This document shows, one piece after another, positions 1-8,434 of a DNA stretch of 64,000 nucleotides. The translations under genes were made by a program, and so were the position numbers. The number at the start of each line of letters is the position of its first letter. Position 1 is the first letter of the stretch. The DNA comes from JAKZRT01 sp965247915 (GTDB lineage Bacteria > Pseudomonadota > Alphaproteobacteria > Rhodobacterales > Rhodobacteraceae): NCBI GenBank assembly GCA_965247915.1, contig OZ252048.1, positions 682,001-746,000 of the forward strand, given 5' to 3'. Under the pieces are notes generated by a model. It saw nothing but the letters and a program-made list of their open reading frames with translations, was not told where the DNA came from and did no database searches.

Positions 1-1066
1 GGGATACGAGGAATGAGGTATCCAGCGTCAGAGAAGTTGGAAATCATCCGCACCGTTGAGGGGTCCCATCTGCCTGCGAAGCAAACCTTGGATATGCTGG
101 GCATTCCGCGCACCACATTCTACCGATGGTATGACCGCTATGTCGAAGGCGGCTTTGACGCCCTGGCGGATCGCTCACCCTGCCCAAAGTCGGTCTGGAA
201 CCGCATTCCCCAAGATCGGCGAGACGATCTGATTGAATTTGCACTGGAGCACGAGGCGCTGACGACCCGGGAACTGGCGGTAAAGTATACCGATGAGAAG
301 CAGTATTTTATCTCTGAATCATCGGTTTACCGCTTTCTGAAGGAAGCTGATCTGATCACCGCGCCCGACTATGTTGTGATCAAAGCTGCCGACGAGTTCA
401 CGGACAAAACCACCGCTATCAACCAGATGTGGCAAACCGACTTCACCTACTTCAGGATCATTGGCTGGGGTTGGTATTATCTCAGCACGATCCTGGACGA
501 TTACAGCCGCTACATCATCGCCTGGAAGCTCTGCACAAACATGCGGGCCGAGGACGTGGCGGCGACGATTGAGCTGGCCCTGGCGGCGTCAGGTTGTGAT
601 CAGGCGGTTGTGAGACACAAGCCCCGTCTGCTGAGCGATAACGGCTCTTGCTACATCTCTGGCGACCTGGCCGAATGGCTCGAGGATCGACAGATGGACC
701 ATGTTCGCGGTGCGCCGTTCCATCCGCAAACCCAGGGGAAGATCGAGCGCTGGCATCAGACGATGAAGAACCGGGTTTTGCTGGAAAACTACTATCTGCC
801 CGGCGATCTTAAACGCCAGATCGGGGCCTTCGTCGATTACTACAACAACCAGCGCTACCACGAGAGCCTGAACAACGTCACACCCGCCGACGTCTACTTC
901 GGGCGCGGCAAGGCCATCATCAGAGAAAGGGAAAAGATCAAGAAACTGACAATCCGACAACGCCGCTTGCAACATCAAAAACTCGCGGCATAATCAATCA
1001 CACAAACGAACCAGAGCCTCCAAAACTCAAACCGCTCTGATGTCCCATTTTATATGACGACGGACA
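1..1066 (+). mobile_element. IS3-family element, copy A (3' part, cut by window edge)
   Basis: This is the right-hand two thirds of a 1510-bp IS3-family element whose complete copies lie at 48060-49569 and 52654-54163. It begins within the last codons of orfA, contains all of orfB, and ends at the right inverted repeat (1041-1066). Comparison with the complete copies shows only silent differences, for example at about position 700. The right end abuts directly, without unique sequence, an oppositely oriented fragment of the same element, so this copy landed inside another copy's orfA or was joined to it by a deletion. Confidence 0.93.
13..993 (+). CDS. IS3-family transposase OrfB (DDE integrase domain)
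   Basis: The 326-residue OrfB has an N-terminal helix-turn-helix region followed by an rve/DDE integrase core. The catalytic triad is visible as QTDFTYF, LSDNGSCY and KIERWHQ. It catalyses cutting and joining of the element ends, normally as an OrfAB fusion. The ATG overlaps the orfA stop (ATGA). In the complete copies the orfB frame is open upstream through a run of seven A residues in orfA, a plausible frameshift site. The protein matches the other two copies, so this copy looks functional although its 5' part lies outside the window. Confidence 0.93.
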   Translation: MRYPASEKLEIIRTVEGSHLPAKQTLDMLGIPRTTFYRWYDRYVEGGFDALADRSPCPKSVWNRIPQDRRDDLIEFALEHEALTTRELAVKYTDEKQYFISESSVYRFLKEADLITAPDYVVIKAADEFTDKTTAINQMWQTDFTYFRIIGWGWYYLSTILDDYSRYIIAWKLCTNMRAEDVAATIELALAASGCDQAVVRHKPRLLSDNGSCYISGDLAEWLEDRQMDHVRGAPFHPQTQGKIERWHQTMKNRVLLENYYLPGDLKRQIGAFVDYYNNQRYHESLNNVTPADVYFGRGKAIIREREKIKKLTIRQRRLQHQKLAA

Positions 1067-1333
1067 CTTCACCTCGGGTGACGTCGCCTGACGCGCCGTA
1101 TCGCCGGACAGACGGCGTTTCCCTGCTTCGAGGAACTCCTTGGACCAGCTGTAATACAGACTCTCTGAGATGCCCTCGCGGCGACACAGTGCTGAGATGC
1201 TTTCCTCGCCCCGAAGACCCGCCAAAACAATGCGGATCTTCTCCTCGGCTGAATACGTTTGCCGGGTCTTGCGGCGGATGGTTTTGACCAGCCTGTCAGC
1301 CGAGGCTTTGCTGGTTCCGGATTGCTTGTTCAT
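1067..1333 (-). pseudogene. IS3-family OrfA, truncated
   Basis: The fragment encodes the first roughly 89 residues of OrfA, a helix-turn-helix DNA-binding protein; the ATG is at 1333, preceded by AAGGAG on the minus strand. It matches the intact OrfA copies at 49110-49484 and 52739-53113 except for one substitution (EFLEAG for EFPEAG). After residues SPEVK the reading frame runs into copy A's right end, so the C-terminal zipper-like part is missing and the product cannot form a normal OrfAB transposase. Confidence 0.88.
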
Positions 1334-1418
1334 CTTCACTCCTTGACGGTTGCGATGAACCAGAAATCCTCCTGATGCTAAACCCTCATATCTATCCCAA
1401 AGGCGCTGACGTCAGACA
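1067..1418 (-). mobile_element. IS3-family element, copy A' (5' fragment, inverted)
   Basis: This fragment of the same 1510-bp element lies in the opposite orientation. It keeps the left inverted repeat (1393-1418, GGGATA instead of GGGACA near its inner end) and the first part of orfA, but stops at 1067 where copy A's right end begins. The remaining part of the element is either beyond the window's left edge, on the far side of copy A, or deleted. Confidence 0.9.
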
Positions 1419-1497
1419 CTTCTGATGATCACATTTCGATTGACCATCAAAAGCTGGGACAAACATAGCGCCACAAACTTACACTCTCAGCCATGAA

Positions 1498-2595
1498 TTA
1501 GCCGTGGGTGCGCGTCTTGTTTGGATCATCAAACGGTGTGTTTTCGACAACGACATCGACCGAACCGCCTGCCCCGACATTCTGCAGAACCGTGCCTACA
1601 GCGATGTCAGGCCGCAGATGCGCCAGGCCAAGTGTTTTGCCCAAGCGGTGCGAATAGCCGGGGCTGGTGATTGTGCCGACATCTTCACCGTCCAGCTGCA
1701 GCGTGCCGTCGGCGTCGAGCAGATCGGTAATGTCGGAGTTGGACACGCCGCCAAACTTCACTTTCTCTTTGCCTTCGGCGGCAAAAAGGCCCGCAGAGCC
1801 CATGAACGCGCCCTTCTTGCGCGAAATCGACCAGCCGAGGCCCAGCTCCCAAGGTGTCGTTTTTTCGTGCATATCGTAGGGATAAAACAAAAGCGCCGCC
1901 TCGATGCGAATCTTGTCGAGACAGTCGAACGAGCAGGCCATGACGCCGTCGTTTTCACCCTCGTCCAGAATGCGCTGCCAGACATCGACCACATCGTCGG
2001 CACCGACAAATATCTCATAGCCCCGCTCGCCCGAATAACCGGTGCGCGAGATCAGCGCGTCGCGGCCAAAAAGCTTGGTCTGGACCTGATGGAAATAGGC
2101 CATCGGTTCGAGATCGGCGTCGCAATGGGCGTTCAACAATGCGGTCGACTTTTGGCCCTGCAGCGAAATGTCGTGCGTTTCGCGATCTTTGCGCACCTCT
2201 ACATTCAGGCCGGCCTTGGCGATCTGAAGTTGTTCCCAGGAATTGCCGGTGCCGTGAACATAAAGATACTTGTTGTCGCTAACGTGGAAGATGATGTTGT
2301 CGTCCGAGGTCGTGCCCGCTTCGGTCAGAACCGGGTTATAAGCCGATTTGCCCTGATAAATTTTGCTCATGTCCCGGGTTGAAATTCGCTGGATGGCGGC
2401 CAGTGCGTCAGGGCCCTCGATCCAGATTTTCTTCAGCGCGGTCACATCAAACAGGCCCGCAGCCGTGCGTACTGAGTCGTGCTGGTCTTCGGTGCTCGAC
2501 GCATACTGCCAGGCGACGTCCATATCGTTCCAGTCGTCCAGATTGGCGCCCAACTTGCGGTGCTCGCTTTCCAGTGCAGATACTTGCTTGTTCAT
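1498..2595 (-). CDS. GcvT-family aminomethyltransferase / THF-dependent demethylase-like protein
   Basis: The 365-residue protein belongs to the GcvT (glycine cleavage T-protein) fold. These folate-binding enzymes move one-carbon groups from N-, S- or O-methyl substrates to tetrahydrofolate. Visible family features are GLFDVTALKKIWIEGPDA near residues 48-65, the RTGYSGERGYEIF segment, and the C-terminal beta domain from about residue 290. I chose the ATG at 2595 because GGAG sits just upstream on the minus strand; a longer frame upstream overlaps the next gene. Neighbours are a TPR-like gene and a broken Liv transporter, suggesting it once used an imported methylated compound. The substrate cannot be assigned; it is not close to canonical DmdA or housekeeping GcvT as I recall them. 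Confidence 0.75.
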   Translation of the reverse strand: MNKQVSALESEHRKLGANLDDWNDMDVAWQYASSTEDQHDSVRTAAGLFDVTALKKIWIEGPDALAAIQRISTRDMSKIYQGKSAYNPVLTEAGTTSDDNIIFHVSDNKYLYVHGTGNSWEQLQIAKAGLNVEVRKDRETHDISLQGQKSTALLNAHCDADLEPMAYFHQVQTKLFGRDALISRTGYSGERGYEIFVGADDVVDVWQRILDEGENDGVMACSFDCLDKIRIEAALLFYPYDMHEKTTPWELGLGWSISRKKGAFMGSAGLFAAEGKEKVKFGGVSNSDITDLLDADGTLQLDGEDVGTITSPGYSHRLGKTLGLAHLRPDIAVGTVLQNVGAGGSVDVVVENTPFDDPNKTRTHG

Positions 2596-2630
2596 TTCAA
2601 TCTCCGTCGATTTCCGGGCCCTTGCCGGCC

Positions 2631-3239
2631 CTAATTGGATTCTGCTGCCAACAGCAAAGCTGCAGACAGATACTTTCTGGTGTCGTCGAATACGTTTGGT
2701 TTTTCGCCGCGCCAACGGCTGTAATACCGGTGTCCGGTTGGTTGGCCTGCGGCCATGCCGGCCAGCCCCTGCGCCGCCTCATCCAGAAATTTGCCGCGAC
2801 GAACGCGCATTTTGGCGCTGTAGGTGTCCCAGTGCCTGGCCTCCATGCGCAGGTGAAACAGCGACGAACGCGCCCGCGGGCTGATCGAAATATCTTCAAG
2901 TTGCCCCGGCAGTTCGGCCCACAGAAATATCGCCCGTTCGAACCGCCTGGACGCGCGACCGGTCCGTCCCTGCATCCGGTCGGCAAGGGCCGCGTTGGCC
3001 AGACTGGCGGCAAAGCGCGGGTCGCTCGGGCTGAACCAAATACGCGCCAGCAAATAAGCCCGGCGAAACCTGCGCACGGCATCCGCCGTGTCACCCGCCG
3101 CCAACGCCCCGTTGGCGTCCTCGCTCAGGCGTTCCCATATCAGATCCCACCGGCACCACCCGGCCCGGCGCGCGGCGCGCATTTCGGGATCAGACGCCGA
3201 GATACGCGGCGCGAACATGTTCATTGTCGTGAAGCTCAT
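2631..3239 (-). CDS. Hypothetical TPR-like helical protein
   Basis: This 202-residue protein has no recognised family. Its middle half is made of alternating helices with TPR-like spacing (for example ALAAGDTADAVRRFRRAYLLA and SLANAALADRMQG), rich in Ala, Arg and Trp. No signal peptide or membrane segment is seen. The chosen ATG at 3239 is preceded by GGAAGGA at good spacing and overlaps the end of the upstream ABC ATPase gene by about 50 bp, so translation is probably coupled. It lies between the Liv-type ATPase gene and the GcvT-like gene, which suggests an accessory role in that former operon. This is inference from position only. Confidence 0.55.
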   Translation of the reverse strand: MSFTTMNMFAPRISASDPEMRAARRAGWCRWDLIWERLSEDANGALAAGDTADAVRRFRRAYLLARIWFSPSDPRFAASLANAALADRMQGRTGRASRRFERAIFLWAELPGQLEDISISPRARSSLFHLRMEARHWDTYSAKMRVRRGKFLDEAAQGLAGMAAGQPTGHRYYSRWRGEKPNVFDDTRKYLSAALLLAAESN

Positions 3240-3897
3240 TTGCAGGTCCTTCCAGCGCCAGATCGCCGGTTTCCAGAACATAGGCGTAATCTGCCAGTTC
3301 CAGGGCAAGCTCGGCGTTCTGTTCCACCAAGACAATGGTCATGCCCTGGGAATTAGTCTGTTTAATAATCGCCGCGATCTCTTCGACGATGATCGGCGCC
3401 AGACCCATCGAAGGTTCGTCCATCAACAGCAATTTGGGCTTGGCCATCAGCGCGCGACCGATAGCCAGCATCTGCTGTTCGCCGCCCGACATTGTTTTGG
3501 CCACTTGAACGCGGCGTTCTTTTAGCCGGGGAAACCGGGAGAAGGCACTTTCCAGGTCGGTTTCAATATCGGCTTTGTCGCTTCGCAAAAACGCGCCGGT
3601 GCGCAGGTTTTTCTCGACCGTCAGATCGGGAAATATCCGCCGCCCCTCGGGAACATGGGCAATCCCGGCGCCGACGATTTTGTGGATGGCCATCGTGTCG
3701 ATGCGCTGTCCGTCAAAGTGAATTTCACCGGATTTCAAAGGCGTCAGCCCCGAAATCGCGCGCAATGTCGTGGTTTTTTCGGCCCCGTTGCCACCGATGA
3801 TGGTAACGATGCCGCCATCCTTCACGTTCATCGAAATATCGCGCAGGGCCGATACATTGCCATAATTCACCGTGGCGTTCTTCATTTCAAGCAACAT
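3190..3897 (-). CDS. LivF-like ABC transporter ATPase with altered Walker A
   Basis: The 235-residue protein is a full-length LivF-type ATPase of a branched-chain amino acid/amide importer. It has the signature MSGGEQQ, a Walker B segment LLLMDEPSMGLAP, and the LivF C-terminus ending AAYLGV. The Walker A loop reads GGNGAEKTTT instead of the usual GxxGAGKTT: the glycine before the catalytic lysine is glutamate (a GGA-to-GAA change). That substitution should block nucleotide binding. The start ATG at 3897 overlaps the last 11 bases of the upstream livM/livG remnant. Because the partner genes are deleted, this ATPase is probably non-functional in its original role. Confidence 0.8.
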   Translation of the reverse strand: MLLEMKNATVNYGNVSALRDISMNVKDGGIVTIIGGNGAEKTTTLRAISGLTPLKSGEIHFDGQRIDTMAIHKIVGAGIAHVPEGRRIFPDLTVEKNLRTGAFLRSDKADIETDLESAFSRFPRLKERRVQVAKTMSGGEQQMLAIGRALMAKPKLLLMDEPSMGLAPIIVEEIAAIIKQTNSQGMTIVLVEQNAELALELADYAYVLETGDLALEGPANELHDNEHVRAAYLGV

Positions 3898-4700
3898 GGC
3901 GCGCGCCCCCAAGATAGGCCTCGATCACTTTGGGATGGTTGCGGATTTCCTTCGGCCCGCCTTCGGCCAGAAACTTGCCAAAACTCATCACTGTAATCTG
4001 GTCGCACAGCCCCATGATTGGGCCATAAAACGTGGCGGTGCCGCCAACGATCGCCCAGGTCAGGACGAAAATCATTTGCTCCACGTCAAAACTGTTGGGG
4101 TTCACAGTGCCGACGTAATGGGTGAGCAACGCACCAGCCAGGCCGCCGAACCCGGATACGATAACAAAGGCCAGCGTGCGGTAATTGCGCAAGCTGACAC
4201 CTACTGATTGCGCCAGCGTGTCTTGCCAATGTACGGCGTGAAACGTCAGCCCGACCGGCGAACGCTCGATCCGCCACATGATCCAAAGACCAATGCCAAC
4301 GACCAGCAGAGCGAAGTAGTAATGGGCAATCGGTTCGAAAATGTCGAAGTGGTAATACCCCAGGTCGACGTCCGGCAGCGGGTCGATTTTCTTGATCCCC
4401 TTCGCGCCGCCAAAAAGGTCGCAAAAACGTTTCCAGAGAAGGCTGATAATTTCTGCCGATGCTAAAGACCCGATCAGGAAATAGAATCCCTTCATGCGAA
4501 AAAGCGGAAAGCTCAGCAGAAATGCGACGAAGGCCGCAGTCAACGCGCCCAGAATCATCGAGATCGGCACCGGCACGCCGATCCTTTTGGTTAACAGCGC
4601 CGAGGCGTAGGCCCCGACGCCCATGAAAACCACATGCCCCAGCGACCATTCGCCAGTCAGGGTCAGCAGCCGATAGGACGCAACCAGAAGGACGTTGATC
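3887..4700 (-). pseudogene. livM-livG deletion fusion (permease fragment joined to ATPase tail)
   Basis: Reading on the minus strand, codons from about 4700 to 4010 encode the central part of a LivM-type permease (VASYRLLTLTGEWSLGHVVF, then several membrane segments, then VGGTATFYGPIMG). At about 4010 the frame switches without interruption to the last 40 residues of a LivG-type ATPase (CDQITVMSFGKFLAEG ... VIEAYLGGARHVA). The C-terminal part of LivM and about 200 residues of LivG, including all ATP-binding motifs, are therefore deleted. The 5' end is likewise fused to a livK fragment. It overlaps the downstream LivF-like gene as intact livG genes usually do. No functional transporter can be made from this remnant. 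Confidence 0.85.
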
Positions 4701-4934
4701 GTCGAACGCCACAATCTCAACCGGTCGGTGTTGATCTCCGATTTGCAACCCGCCGTCCGCATTCAGCCATTCCGCCCAAATCCGGCACCCGTTCACACCC
4801 GGCAGACCCCAGGCCGCCGCGTCGCCAGTTAGCGACGTCAGCAATCCGACCCGAACGGGATCGCTGGACTTTATCCCAAACTTTGGCAGACGGGCCGAAA
4901 GGGCCAGATCCGCGCCGAATCGATAAGTGCTCAT
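4695..4934 (-). pseudogene. livK-type substrate-binding protein, N-terminal fragment
   Basis: About 80 codons from an ATG at 4934 encode the start of a Leu/Ile/Val- or amide-binding protein (VRVGLLTSLTGDAAAWGLPGVNGCR, then VEIVAFDDQ). After DDQ (about 4695) the frame leaves the family and the overlapping frame becomes LivM, so the remainder of livK, any livH, and the start of livM have been lost in one deletion. The N-terminus lacks a recognisable signal peptide (MSTYRFGADLALSARLPK), so either the start has been rearranged too or the true start is elsewhere. Confidence 0.75.
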
Positions 4935-5210
4935 TGCGCTATCAGGCTCCGCGATATCAACCTGTTTGCCAAGGGTTACGATTGGCTGTCGAAAAAAGGG
5001 TCGCCTAAATGAGCAACCGGAGCTGAACGAAACCGTGACAGGTCCTGTCCAGGGGGATGACATGTCTGACGACAGCGCCAATACGCCAATTTTGGGTGAT
5101 TTGATAAGCGACGGTTTGTGGCTCATCGTAACCACCGGGGAGTGGAGACGCGACAGACATCGCGAACCCGAAAGCGCCGCGGCGCGAAAGCCAAAGCAAG
5201 GGAATAGGAT

Positions 5211-6383
5211 ATGAAAGGGTCGGCGCAACAACACACCGGGTATTACAGCGAGGCTGCCTGCGACCTAGACGAATTTGCATCGTTGATCGGCCAGATGACC
5301 GAGATTGGCGATTATCTTCATGCGGATGACATCCAAAAAAATGTCCCGATATATGACATGGTGCGGTTGCGCCCAATGTTGGACGTGCCGGATAAGCGCC
5401 GTGCACTGATGGCTGAATGGGCCAATGTGCTTCTGTCCGGCCCCGGCATTGTCGCCCTAAAAAGCGCCTGTACCGACACCGGCGTGCTGGACGAGACCAC
5501 GGCAGTTTTCGAGACAATCATCGCCGAGGAAAAGGACGCCACTGGCGGTGGCGGTGATCATTTCGCTGCATCGGGATCCAATGATCGTGTCTGGAATTCG
5601 TTGCAGAAACTGTGCCTGCGCGCGCCAGCGGTGTTTCTGCGATATTTCGCCAATCCCGCGATTGATGCAGTCTGCGAGGCTTGGCTTGGCCCCAACTATC
5701 AGATGACCGCGCAGGTGAATTTGGTGCATCCGGGCGGCAAGGCGCAAAAGGCCCACCGGGATTATCATCTGGGTTTCCAGTCGGCCGCGACCAGCGCACT
5801 GTATCCGGCGCATGCGCACGCCATTTCGCCGGCTCTGACTTTGCAGGGGGCGGTGGCCCATTGCGACATGCCTCTCGAAAGCGGGCCGACCAAACTGTTG
5901 CCGTATTCGCAGCTCTATCGCGCCGGCTATCTGGCCTGGCGGCAAGACGATTTTCGCGACCTCTTCGAAAGCAACCACGTGCAGTTGCCATTGGCCAAGG
6001 GCGATTGCATCTTTTTCAACCCGGCGCTGTTTCACGCGGCAGGGGCAAACACCAGCACCGGCATTCACCGCATGGCAAACTTGTTGCAGGTTTCATCGGC
6101 GTTCGGTCGGGCAATGGAAAGCGTCGACCGTGCGGCTATGTGCATTGCGATGTATCCCCATGCCCAGGCGGCGAGCGGGCTGGCACCGGCCGAGCTTTGC
6201 GCCGCGATTGCCGCGTGTGCCGAGGGCTATTCATTCCCTACCAATCTTGACAGCGATCCACCCGTCGGCGGGCTGGCCCCGGAAACTCAGCAGGCCCTGT
6301 TCCGGCGGGCCCTCGACGAAGTCATGTTGCCCGCGGCATTCAACGCGGCACTGGCGCAGATAAGCGCAAAACAATGCGCCTGA
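5211..6383 (+). CDS. Phytanoyl-CoA dioxygenase (PhyH) family protein
   Basis: The 390-residue protein matches the PhyH family of Fe(II)/2-oxoglutarate-dependent dioxygenases, which hydroxylate small organic substrates. The metal-binding HxD is visible as AHRDYH near residue 183. The distal His is probably in NPALFHAAGANTS, with a possible 2-oxoglutarate-binding Arg in the following GIHRMAN. It is about 60-100 residues longer than the shortest family members. It stands alone, divergent from the dead Liv operon and convergent with the inositol transporter operon, from which it is separated by a strong hairpin. No copy of the inositol operator is seen upstream. The substrate is unknown; a modified inositol or a compound once handled by the Liv/GcvT cluster are both possible. 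Confidence 0.75.
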   Translation: MKGSAQQHTGYYSEAACDLDEFASLIGQMTEIGDYLHADDIQKNVPIYDMVRLRPMLDVPDKRRALMAEWANVLLSGPGIVALKSACTDTGVLDETTAVFETIIAEEKDATGGGGDHFAASGSNDRVWNSLQKLCLRAPAVFLRYFANPAIDAVCEAWLGPNYQMTAQVNLVHPGGKAQKAHRDYHLGFQSAATSALYPAHAHAISPALTLQGAVAHCDMPLESGPTKLLPYSQLYRAGYLAWRQDDFRDLFESNHVQLPLAKGDCIFFNPALFHAAGANTSTGIHRMANLLQVSSAFGRAMESVDRAAMCIAMYPHAQAASGLAPAELCAAIAACAEGYSFPTNLDSDPPVGGLAPETQQALFRRALDEVMLPAAFNAALAQISAKQCA

Positions 6384-6391
6384 AAAATGAA

Positions 6392-6420
6392 AGCACCGCC
6401 ACGACCAACATGGCGGTGCT
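6392..6420 (-). terminator. Rho-independent terminator
   Basis: A perfect 10-bp stem (AGCACCGCCA / TGGCGGTGCT) with a 9-nt loop lies between two convergent genes. On the minus strand it is followed by TTTCATTTTT, so it fits best as the terminator of the minus-strand inositol transporter operon; the plus strand has only a short A-rich tail. Confidence 0.75.
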
Positions 6421-6444
6421 AAACCGGTTATGCGGTGCGTGGGC

Positions 6445-7224
6445 TCAGACCGTACCGCCCAGGCTACCCCCCAGCGTTGCCAATTTCTGACCGCCCGCCA
6501 TCATGTCCTGCAGCTCTTCGGCGGTAATCTCGCCGCGCTTCGCGGTGCCCAGCGTCTTGCCGCGGTCGAGCACCGTGAAGCGGTCGCCCACCGCCATCGC
6601 ATGGCGCACGTTGTGGGTGATGAACACCACGCCGATACCTTGATTGCGCACCCGGTCAACGGTGGCCAGAACGTTGGAGGTTTGCCGCACCCCCAGCGCC
6701 GAGGTCGGCTCGTCCAATATCAGCACCTTGGCCCCGAAATGCACCGCGCGGGCAATCGCCACGGTCTGACGCTCGCCGCCGGAAAGCGTGCCAACCGCCT
6801 GATCCGGGGATCGCAAATTTATGCCCATTGCTTTCATTTCCTTCATCGTCACGTCATTGGCGTGGGCGTGATCGAAGAAACTGATCCCGGCGATCTTTTT
6901 CGTCGGCTCGTTGCCCATGAAAAAGTTTCGCGTCACCGACATCAGCGGGATCATCGCCAAGTCCTGATACACAGTGGCGATCCCAGCGGCGATAGCATCG
7001 CGCGGGCGGGCGAAATTCAGCGGCTGGCCCTCAAAAAAGATCTCGCCTGCCGAAGGTTTGTGCACGCCGGACATGGTTTTGATAAAGGTCGATTTGCCGG
7101 CACCGTTGTCGCCCAGCAGGCAGTGGCATTCGCCAGGAACCACATCGAGCGACACACCCGACAGCGCAATGACGGCGCCAAAATGCTTCTCGATGTTCTT
7201 CATTTCAATGATCGGTGCGGTCAT
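6445..7224 (-). CDS. Inositol/sugar ABC transporter ATPase (single-domain, IatA/FrcA type)
   Basis: This 259-residue ATPase energises uptake of a sugar or cyclitol. It has Walker A GDNGAGKST near residues 38-46, the signature LSGGERQ, and Walker B ILDEPTSAL. Unlike RbsA/MglA (about 500 residues) it carries a single nucleotide-binding domain, as in several alphaproteobacterial CUT2 systems. It follows the permease gene after one base, so the two are co-transcribed. Together with the permease and binding protein, and its place next to the iol genes and their regulator, it is most likely the myo-inositol importer. Confidence 0.87.
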   Translation of the reverse strand: MTAPIIEMKNIEKHFGAVIALSGVSLDVVPGECHCLLGDNGAGKSTFIKTMSGVHKPSAGEIFFEGQPLNFARPRDAIAAGIATVYQDLAMIPLMSVTRNFFMGNEPTKKIAGISFFDHAHANDVTMKEMKAMGINLRSPDQAVGTLSGGERQTVAIARAVHFGAKVLILDEPTSALGVRQTSNVLATVDRVRNQGIGVVFITHNVRHAMAVGDRFTVLDRGKTLGTAKRGEITAEELQDMMAGGQKLATLGGSLGGTV

Positions 7225-7225
7225 C

Positions 7226-8362
7226 TTATCTCTCCCCCGTAATCAAGCGACGGATGTAGGTGTTCAGGATCACAGCCAGCAGCAGGATTACCCCAAGGAA
7301 CACGCGGAACAGCGAACTCTCGACCCCGGCAAAAAACAGCCCCTGCTGGACCACACCAAAGATCAGCGCGCCAAGCGCGGCCCCGATGACCGAGCCATAG
7401 CCGCCGGTCAGCAGCGCGCCGCCGATGACCACCGAAATGATTGCTTCGAATTCCTTGAGAACACCGCGGTCGGCTCCGGCGGAACCAAACTCCATGACCT
7501 GGGCGGTGGCAAACACACAAGCGCAGAAGGCGGTGAACATGAACATCAAAATTTTGACCCGATTGACCGGCACCCCAACGTAACGCGCCGCTTGGGCATC
7601 GCCGCCAGACGCGAATATCCAGTTGCCGAATTTAGTCTTTGTCAGCAGCCAATGGCCGAAGATGATCAGGATCAGCGCCCAGACCATCAGCATCGGAATG
7701 CCGTCTACCACCGGCTGGCCTTCTCTGGTGCCGCGGCTGAAGGTTTCGATCCAGCCGTTGTCGCCCATCCACTGGAAAAGTCCTTTCAGAATTTTGCCGC
7801 CGAATAGCGCTGCCAGCCAGTCGCCTTCAGCGGCGTCCTTGACCCCGCCGATGATGGTTTTCCGGGTGAAGAAGATGGCGGCGAAAATGGTCAGGCCGCG
7901 CAGGATGAACAGGAATGCCAGGGTCACGATAAAGCTGGGCAATCCGGTCTTGATGACGATCCAGCCGTTGAATGCGCCAATGCTCATGCACAGCGCGAAC
8001 GTGACGATGATCGCCAGCCATATCGGCCAGCCGAAACTGACCGACAGCAGCGCGATCGACATGCCGGAAAAGCCGATCATCGAGCCGACCGACAGGTCAA
8101 ACTCGCCAGAAATCATCAGCAGGCAGGCACCCACCGCAATAATCATGAACTGCGCCGAAACGATTGACCAGTTCATCACCCCGGCGGGCGAAAACATGCC
8201 CGAATCACGGGCGGTGAGAAAAAAGAATACAAAAACCAGGATGGCGCCGACAATGCCACCCAGTTCCGGGCGGATCATGGCTTGGCGAAATCCCGACATT
8301 TCTTTGACGCGCTCGTCTGTTGCCGGAGGTTTTTGTTCTTCAGTTTGTTCAGAATTCGACAT
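7226..8362 (-). CDS. Inositol/sugar ABC transporter permease (CUT2/RbsC family)
   Basis: The 378-residue inner-membrane permease belongs to the RbsC/FrcC branch. About ten hydrophobic segments are visible, including the conserved GEFDLSVGSMIGFSGM and the C-terminal GGALLTGGYGSVIGAALGALIFG motif that contacts the ATPase. The N-terminal 45 residues are cytosolic and polar. The middle loop (about residues 185-225) is longer than in RbsC. It is the second gene of the minus-strand transporter operon, 72 bp downstream of the binding-protein gene with a hairpin in that gap, and one base before the ATPase gene. Confidence 0.87.
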   Translation of the reverse strand: MSNSEQTEEQKPPATDERVKEMSGFRQAMIRPELGGIVGAILVFVFFFLTARDSGMFSPAGVMNWSIVSAQFMIIAVGACLLMISGEFDLSVGSMIGFSGMSIALLSVSFGWPIWLAIIVTFALCMSIGAFNGWIVIKTGLPSFIVTLAFLFILRGLTIFAAIFFTRKTIIGGVKDAAEGDWLAALFGGKILKGLFQWMGDNGWIETFSRGTREGQPVVDGIPMLMVWALILIIFGHWLLTKTKFGNWIFASGGDAQAARYVGVPVNRVKILMFMFTAFCACVFATAQVMEFGSAGADRGVLKEFEAIISVVIGGALLTGGYGSVIGAALGALIFGVVQQGLFFAGVESSLFRVFLGVILLLAVILNTYIRRLITGER

Positions 8363-8390
8363 TTCGATCCCCTCGTGGCGCTGGATGTAG

Positions 8391-8423
8391 AAAGGGCGGC
8401 CGCAGGGTGTGCAGCCGCCCTTT
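8391..8423 (-). terminator. Intercistronic hairpin between binding-protein and permease genes
   Basis: A 10-bp perfect stem (AAAGGGCGGC / GCCGCCCTTT) with a 13-nt loop lies in the 72-bp gap between the binding protein and permease. Such hairpins usually cause partial termination or protect the upstream mRNA, giving excess binding protein over membrane components. Confidence 0.65.
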
Positions 8424-8434
8424 CAGGTCACGGA

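Noticed and set aside
1498..2595. DMSP demethylase DmdA
   Set aside because: The protein shares the GcvT fold and length range, but its N-terminus and central motifs do not match DmdA as I know it, so only a family-level call is made.
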